A stretch of 64,000 nucleotides of DNA. Origin: Thysanoteuthis rhombus (Eukaryota > Mollusca > Cephalopoda > Oegopsida > Thysanoteuthidae). Position numbers and translations under genes: made by a program. The notes under the pieces were generated by a model. That model was not told the DNA's origin. It worked only from the letters and a program-made list of their open reading frames with translations, and searched no databases. Each line of letters opens with the position of its first letter. The stretch's first letter is position 1. Of the stretch, positions 57,935-64,000 are shown piece after piece. The stretch covers positions 38,061,977 through 38,125,976 of the forward strand of contig OY735219.1 of the NCBI GenBank assembly GCA_963457665.1, in the 5' to 3' direction.

Positions 57935-58530
57935 AATCATTTTTACCGCCATCTTGGTTATATTCTACCTGAAAATGGTTAGGCTTGACGCCATTATTAT
58001 TCATAATCTATACGATTCAACGAATAAATTGTGACCTCATGTACATTTGTATCACCATAAATAGACTATGATTTTTCATTAGTGTCCGGCAATGGCCATT
58101 TTAGCCGCCATATTGGTTATGAGCCATTTGATGATAATTTTTTAACTTAGTAGCTTTGATATATATAATCTACACCCTGAAATGAATCAATAGAGACTTC
58201 TTCCACGTAAAGATAGATCGACAATTTTTTTCATTATTTTTGGTAGTCATTTTGACCGCCATTTTACTGTTGGCCAACTGACAATTTTTTTAGCCTAACA
58301 CCATCGTTATCTATAATTTATACAGTGAAACGAAAAAAAATGATATCATACATTTGTTCTCTCAAAAACTGACCTTCTACGACTTTTTAAAATCATTTTG
58401 CTAGCCATTTTGATTTTGGGCCCCCAAACAATTTTTAAACTTATCACCATTGATATTAGTATTTTACACGTTGAAACAAGGGGAATAATACCACTCCCAT
58501 ATTTGCATTATCAAAGAACCCCCGGAATGA
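57935..58530. repeat. Satellite-like array, ~155 bp unit, four diverged copies
   Basis: Units begin near 57940, 58092, 58246 and 58406. Each carries a CCATTTT(A/G)(A/G)CCGCCAT-type start, a GACAATTTTTTA-like block, a (A/C)ACCAT(T/C)(G/A)(T/A)TAT block, a TACAC/TACAG then TGAAACGAA-like block, and CATACATTTGT then ACTGACT-like sequence. The first unit overlaps the end of the fossil gene. Confidence 0.82.
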
Positions 58531-59259
58531 CAATTACCCCGTGACTAACTAGTGAAAACTGACTGTGTAGAATTCGTGAAAATGTGACGCAGTATCTAAT
58601 TTGTTAACACTATCTTACCCAACCAATATTAAACTTGATAGAGAGAGAGAGAGGGGGGGGGAGAGAGAGAGTAGTAGTAGTAGTAGTAGTAATAGTTAAA
58701 GTAAACAATTAGAAGAGAATTGGAAGGTGAACAAGAAAAAGTTGCTAAAATGAATAAAAAAAAAACTGGAGACGGCGAGAGAAAGATAGAAAAAAAGAAC
58801 AGGGTGATATTGGAGGTACAGTAAATAACAATGGGTCATTTGGGATGTAACAATGTGAGAGAAGGTGAGGAATAGAGGCGGAGGGGAAATTGCAGTAAGC
58901 GGCAAAAACATTCCTTTTATCTCTTGCCCTTTGGGATTAAAATCAACATCGTTTTTGTCTTCAGTCTACAATGCATAGAAGTGAAGCCAATCTGCTTAGT
59001 CCCTGAAGATTCTAATTCCAACCCAGCACTTCTTAAAAAATTGCGCTAAATATAACTGACGTGGGTCGTTCTGACATTCCCCGGCACAGACCGCGGGGAC
59101 TGGGCATTTTTTTTTTTTTTTACCTCTACCGACTCGCAAATGTGTGTGGTCCCTACGGTGAAACACGAAAGAATAAGATAGAGAGAAAAAAGTAAACGAT
59201 AAAGTTTGCATATCTTAAAAGTTGTATAGATTGGATCATTTAAATTTATGAACTGATTT
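58531..59259. other. Unassigned DNA with (GA)n(G)n(GTA)n at 58637-58692
   Basis: Microsatellite (GA)n, G run and (GTA)n together. A short GC-rich stretch, CCCGGCACAGACCGCGGGGA, at 59.08 kb stands out but is unassigned. A T16 run at 59.105 kb. Confidence 0.45.
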
Positions 59260-59500
59260 CAACCTTCAGCGTGTGTCTTATTGATTTGGCCTTGTGCCAG
59301 ACAAAGCTAAGCTTAGTAATTATCGACTTGTCTTTTTGCCTTGGAGTAGCGATCAACAAGTTAGCCTCACATTACTCCTGTGTCCCACATAGATTGTCGT
59401 ATATAAAACTAAGCTGAGCTTAGTGAAAACTGTGAGTTTGTTCCACAGTATGTGCTTTATTACTATGGCCTTGTGTCAGACTAATTTGATTAAATGAAAA
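59260..59500 (+). repeat. Two- to three-unit tandem repeat
   Basis: TATTGATTTGGCCTTGTGCC then AGACAAAGCTAAGCTTAGTAA (59278) returns as TATTACTATGGCCTTGTGTC then AGACTAATTTG (59459), with CTAAGCTGAGCTTAGTGAAA at 59409 as an intermediate. The same pieces occur inverted at 13.61-13.65 kb. Confidence 0.65.
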
Positions 59501-59612
59501 AAAAGTCGAAGGTCTGTAGGCAAAGTTTAATGATGGTTTTGAGTGTTTACAATAGAGCAATGGTTTCAAGATCTTTGCTAGAAAGTTTGATCTTCAAAGA
59601 GTGTACAATAGT

Positions 59613-60098
59613 GCAGGATCGGCAATGTAAGGCCCGCGGGTAAAATCCGACCTGCAGCCACATTTCATTGAATATGTAACATCTCATAAAGATTTTTTGT
59701 TTTCGTTATCTCTCTTTTGTTAGCGAACCATTGGAATTCAGTATCGGAAAACAAAGCAAAAATCTTATTATTGCACTGTCCTCAAATGGATCAATGTTTC
59801 ATAGCTAAACATGTTATATCTCTCAGCGTTAAAATACTATATTCGGCTAAATTTTAACCATTTGTTTATTTTTGTCGAGGAATCTCGCTTCTTTTTCAAC
59901 CTTACTTGGATGCCTGATGACTTCTCTTTTTTTTTTTATTACTTGACCTCAGAAGTCTATCTCTAAAATCTTCTTTGTTGGGAAGCATGGGGTGGGCATT
60001 TATCTACTACCTCCATTTCCTCTACTCTCGAATTGTTCCGAATTCACACTGATAAACAATGAGGAATTTTGGTTCTAGCCTCACCGACCTCATCAGGT

Positions 60099-60166
<68 letters not shown>

Positions 60167-60247
60167 TATTCATTTTTTAAAAATTTGCTCTGGCCTGCAA
60201 GATTTGAATATATTTCTAATCTGACTCGCCTCCAAAAAGGTTCGCCG
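59613..60247. mobile_element. Probable non-autonomous hAT-type element
   Basis: The left end CAGGATCGGCAATGTAAGGC then CCGCGGG and the right end, read inward, CAAGGTCGGCGAACC form imperfect terminal inverted repeats. The CAG-G-TCGGCAA-x-x-GCGGCCCGCGGG pattern is typical of some hAT elements. No transposase is visible inside. A clear 8 bp target duplication was not found, and a (GA)n run of ~60 bp at 60099-60160 interrupts the right half. Confidence 0.5.
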
Positions 60248-60589
60248 ACCTTGTCTGAGCCAGTTGTTTAAACTTAGTAATTGATCGTAACAGGGTACCT
60301 GCCATAGAGTGAAGGCCAGTGAGCCATTCCGCTGGACCATCGCTAGTGTACTGAGTTTGGTCCTGCATAAGATCCCGATTACTGTAGATCTGTGCTGGGA
60401 TAAGCTGAAATACCTAGATGCGCACTTACCTACTCGGGGAAAACTGACGTGTAGTTATATTCTAACCTCGAATACGTTTAGGTACCCAAATACTCTTTTT
60501 TTTTCTGGGCAAATTGGATAATAAAGCATGCAAATTTTTAAAAACACGGTAAACAATTAATTTCACTAAAAAAATCAACAATTGCCGCC
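60248..60589. other. Unassigned, moderately GC-rich DNA
   Basis: 60.30-60.48 kb is GC-richer and open in one plus frame (EPFRWTIASVLSLVLHKIPI) but unrecognised. It could be a retroposon body. Confidence 0.35.
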
Positions 60590-60930
60590 TCTGTAACTTG
60601 ATATATCTTGTCAAGCTCTAGTCCAAATTGGAGTTGACTTTGCTTTCTTTCTGTAATAACAAGATGAACAAGGAACAATTCTCACCTAATCAAGGGGGTG
60701 AACTCTTCACACTTTTCGTCTATTACGCCACGATATGAATTTTTCTACCATGATTTGCAATCATAACCAAGTGGTTAGTAAGCAATTCTCTTGCCAACTG
60801 AGCAAGTCTTATATAGATACGAATGTATTTATCATATATACAATACAAAAGTTACAGTAATCGTCTTCAACCGAAATAGAAGTGAGAGAGGACTTTGAGC
60901 CTGTAACAACCAGGCTTGTCATTCCCCATA
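60590..60930 (-). repeat. Composite tRNA-like repeat, copy 4
   Basis: Complement of the 14.63 kb unit: GGAACAATTCTCACCTAATC, TGATTTGCAATCATAACCAA (B-box side), TCTTGCCAACTGAGCAAGTC (A-box side), AGTTACAGTAATCGTCTTCA and GCCTGTAACAACCAGGCTTG at the end, which matches CAAGCC/GGCTTGGCTGCTACAGG. Confidence 0.75.
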
Positions 60931-61496
60931 CTCAGTGATTCAGTTTGCTCGTCTTTTCGAATTTCTTTTTAATATTTTTCAATTCACTGATCATATTTTA
61001 CAAATTTGCTGGCCGTATTTCTCAATTTGCTTGCTATATTTTTAATTCGCTTACCTTAGTTTTGGAAAAAGGTATGAATTGATAGACTCGCGCAAAAATT
61101 GATAAAATAATAAATAATTTAACACAATGAAAAGGGCAATTCCCTGCAAGATTCAAATTCACCAAATTACCTGCACAAATTTTGATCTCTTTTCTTTCCC
61201 GATATATGATTGATGTTATATATTTCAGTAATGGCTCTTCGTTCAACACACTTTCGTTTGAGGGCACATCACTGTCTTATATCTCTCGTGCCAGACACAA
61301 CGCAAATGGTTTGCCCCGAGACAAACTGCTTGCAGAATAAGTTTTACTCGATGGGTAAGCTATAAAAACCTGCCATAAAATCGTCACGTATTTATTCGCT
61401 CTACCAAGTACACATAATGTATGTAGCTAAGTACTTCCCCAGGGGGGCAGGGGGTGACATAGGGGCAGCTTAGCTGACATTTAACATTTCAAGCCA
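60931..61496. other. Unassigned DNA
   Basis: No recognised feature. CCCAGGGGGGCAGGGGGTGA at 61.44 kb is a G-rich patch. Confidence 0.4.
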
Positions 61497-62079
61497 ATTG
61501 TACATTTTGTGATAAAAGCACATATTTTGGCATACTTATAACCAAAGGCGTTCCACATCATGATTGTGCTTTCACGTATTTTCTATGTGTCATCCGCGGC
61601 GACCATTTTTCTTCGAGTAAAGTGCTCAGTTTATTTCGTTTTCATAGCTAATTTATAGATAAATACATTTACTGCAACCATTTACAGTGGATTTGATTTT
61701 GGTTCTATTTTTCATCCTAGGGAAATCTTGGACATCTTGTTTAAGGATAATGTCCAGCGAGATGAGCACGAAATGATAATCATGGTCCCATAGATGCATC
61801 AGAACATTATTTTGGCTATCATTTTTCATAATAAAGAATCATCATTACTGTAATCATTGGTGATATTGTTGATGATGATGAAGGTGATGGTGGTGCTTAT
61901 GATCGTGGAGATGATGGTGGTGGTGATGATAATGGTGATGATGAAGATAGGTGTGGTTATTCTGGTGATGATGATGGTGGTGGTGCTTATGATGAAAATG
62001 ATGGTGGTGGTGCTTATGACGGTGATGGTGATCGTAGATGTGGTGGTGATAATGGTGCATTGGTTATGATGGAGGTGGC

Positions 62080-62131
<52 letters not shown>

Positions 62132-62946
62132 AACATGATAAAATGGCACCCCTAATATTTTCAAGAAGAAATATTGCTTCCACAAATGTAAAATATTTAG
62201 TTCTTTGGGAATGTCGTTATAGCTGATACATGCAAGTCATTGAGGGTTCAAGATGGCAGCCATGGCTGGTATGGAAATCGTAATTGCAATAAAATTTGGT
62301 GAACTAGTCTGATAAGTATGACCTCAGTGTTAAATCATACAACTTTATGATGCATGATTTGAATTTGGAACTTGAGAATTTCCCGGAAGCTCCAGACAAT
62401 TCAAGATGACCACCATGCGTGGGATCAGATGCTAGTGTCCATACCAGAACTACCTTCAGAGTGCAGATTGGGCTGACCCTAGACGTCTGAGGGGAACCCT
62501 TCTTGATATACATATAAGATGCAGGCCAGTCCAGCTATGTATCTTGCAAATGTATAAAGGGTTGCATTGGGCAGTTCAAGAGCAAATAAGCTGCTTCAGA
62601 CTGCACAGCCCTCTGCGAATAAGTTCTGAATCCACTTTTTGCGATAGGCCCTAGGTATGGGATTTTATTGTTATCCCATATTTTATGTTATACCCTCCAT
62701 TTTGAAAAATGGCAGCTATCAAAAGTATGTGTGGTAAATAAATTCAAATAATTAGGTTCCGATTAGCATATACATATTGCTGATAAGAAAATTTATTCCA
62801 AAGCTGGCAGTCATTTTTGAAAATAGCTGCTATAGATAACATATTGGAGATTCATGATGGCTGGATAACAAATTTAAAAAGAAATTCCATTAGGCTATAA
62901 GTACACCAAATTACATGCTTTTATCACAAAATGCACAATTGTTTAG
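61497..62946. repeat. Inverted repeat pair (~50 bp arms) enclosing 1.35 kb
   Basis: CAATTGTACATTTTGTGATA then AAAGCACATATTTTGGCATA then CTTATAA (61494-61541) is the inverse of TTATAAGTACACCAAAT..ACATGCTTTTATCAC then AAAATGCACAATTG (about 62897-62943), in short CAATTG-T/G-ACATTTTGTGATAAAAGCA. The interior has ATGGCAGC-type motifs (62.25, 62.7, 62.8 kb) and the (GAT)n tract. It may be one element with terminal inverted repeats or two opposed copies of a dispersed repeat. Confidence 0.55.
61860..62131. repeat. (GAT)n/(GGT)n microsatellite
   Basis: Degenerate GATGATGGTGGTG repeats ending in about 17 pure GAT units (62080-62130). Open His/Asn or Met/Val frames on both strands are artefacts of the repeat. 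Confidence 0.97.
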
Positions 62947-64000
62947 CAAAGCTTCTCCACTATAAGGGTTTGTTTGATTGCCTAACCGTATTGTTATATT
63001 TGCTGAGTGGAAACTTAGCAAAGCAAATGGTAAGCGAAACTGGGTTATCATTGTTTGATGTCTCTGTGAAGTATGATACAATAATAGGATTAGTTCAGCG
63101 GGAGTTCGGAATTAACTGCATGATCTGTGAATGAAGAGGTCGGGTTTATTTGTTCTTTAGAGGCTACACTAGGACACGTGTTTCGGGAAAAGTACAAACT
63201 TACCTGCGTTATCTCCCTTCCTTTTCTTCAGTTCAAAATAAACTCACGCACACATGTATCCCCCATCCCCCACGCACATAGGCATGCACACACACACACA
63301 CACATACATGCACACGCATTTTACGATTACACACACGCATCGAATCTTGAACATGACATGAAATTTGATATCAAAGTGGGTAATGTAAATAAAACTATCG
63401 ACAGAGTAACGCAATGGCTAATTTAGAATTACAAGTTCTGAAAAAGTGTTTATAAAGCAAAACATTTTTTGTTAATAGCATTTTTGTCCAGTTTGGTTCT
63501 GTCAGAATGTATTTATCTGCTTGGTTTATACCCAAAAGCTGCCCCATCTGACTCTAAACAGACTCATAACTAAACTGAATTTAAATATACGTTAGACTTG
63601 ACATATATATATATATATATGTACTAAAGTGGTATCTTGATTTTATTTTTTCCAAGTCTCAACTCAACTCAAACTGTTGTAATGTGTGATCAGACATAAG
63701 ATCTTAAGAGTATCTATGATATAATCTTCATTGTTATGCCGCTATAGAATCATTCGACAACTCTATAATTGTTTTCATTAGCTGCGTTAATCTATTTCCT
63801 TGGACCAAACCATTATAACTTTGAGGTTATATCAGACGTAAATACTGCAGATAAACCAAATAAACACACAAATTAATTTGCATATATGCATATTAAATGT
63901 TTAGATAATTCGTTGGTGTCCGTCTGTGCTTGTTTGTTTGTTTCTCTGTCACGCAATAAAAACTACTAAAATATTGGTGCAAACCAGCTAAATCTGTCAT
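62947..64000. other. Unassigned DNA with (CA)n and (TA)n runs
   Basis: (CA)n-type sequence at about 63270-63320 and (TA)n at 63602-63620. A donor-like AAATG|GTAAGC at 63028 ends a short open frame, but coding support is weak. No recognised gene. Confidence 0.45.

Noticed and set aside
61826..62185. His-rich 119-codon frame
   Set aside because: Translation of a (GAT/GGT)n tract; the composition is explained by the repeat.
62931..63134. Short frame ending at a strong donor-like AAATG|GTAAGC
   Set aside because: It overlaps the end of the inverted repeat and has no convincing acceptor or conserved-looking residues.

Overview
This window looks like gene-poor nuclear DNA from an animal. It is AT-rich, has no operons, no dense bacterial-style coding and no long intact reading frame, and is full of microsatellites: many (TA)n runs of 50-110 bp plus (GA)n, (GATA)n, (GAT)n, (AAT)n and (CA)n. 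The recognisable remains are retroposons and transposons typical of metazoans. The mix of RTE-type LINEs with (ATG)n tails, tRNA-derived SINE-like units and very abundant (TA)n suggests a mollusc, possibly a coleoid cephalopod. That placement is inference; no species marker was identified. I see no intact protein-coding gene, only fossil coding regions and a few short exon candidates bounded by splice-like sites.

Layout. 0-13 kb: unassigned DNA, a triplet-repeat tract (2.45-2.70 kb), one exon candidate (6.48 kb), a tRNA-like SINE head (7.5 kb), the first copy of a ~450 bp dispersed repeat called 'repeat A' here (8.5 kb), a minisatellite (9.9 kb), two inverted-repeat elements (10.1 and 12.3 kb) and a second exon candidate (11.24 kb). 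13-24 kb: RTE fragment, composite tRNA-like repeat (14.6 kb), repeat A copies (16.2, 17.4, 22.4 kb), an exon candidate (18.15 kb), a (TA)n/(TG)n cluster carrying a small hairpin element (18.5-19.25 kb) and the 3' end of a LINE with a restriction-like endonuclease (23.0 kb). 24-38 kb: a decayed mariner transposase (24.3-25.2 kb, minus), repeat A copies (27.1, 33.3, 35.9 kb), RTE fragments (28.6, 36.8 kb), another LINE tail (34.9 kb) and a polypyrimidine tract (37.7 kb).

38-64 kb: a minus-strand fossil of a large unnamed protein family (39.0-39.8 kb); an RTE copy between opposed repeat A copies (40.8-41.9 kb); a second restriction-like-endonuclease LINE with one in-frame stop (42.1-42.8 kb); two (TA)n-bounded cassettes with hammerhead-ribozyme-like cores (43.8-44.1 and 50.2-50.5 kb); a 5S rRNA-like sequence beside a tRNA-like one (45.7-46.0 kb); a ~115 bp satellite (46.2-46.9 kb); RTE copies (47.2, 49.5, 50.5 kb); a coding-like minus-strand segment (53.5-53.9 kb); a second fossil of the same unnamed family (54.3-57.9 kb, plus) split by an RTE insertion and a tRNA-SINE foldback; a ~155 bp satellite (57.9-58.5 kb); a likely non-autonomous hAT element (59.6-60.25 kb); and an inverted repeat pair enclosing (GAT)n (61.5-62.95 kb).

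The genes here do not form a pathway. What links the parts is retroposition: LINE tails, SINE heads, hairpin elements and microsatellites are nested in one another. The strongest candidates for something little described are the two fossils of the unnamed protein family, the two hammerhead-like cassettes with matching architecture, and the repeat A family with about ten copies. All calls come from reading the sequence; no database search was run.
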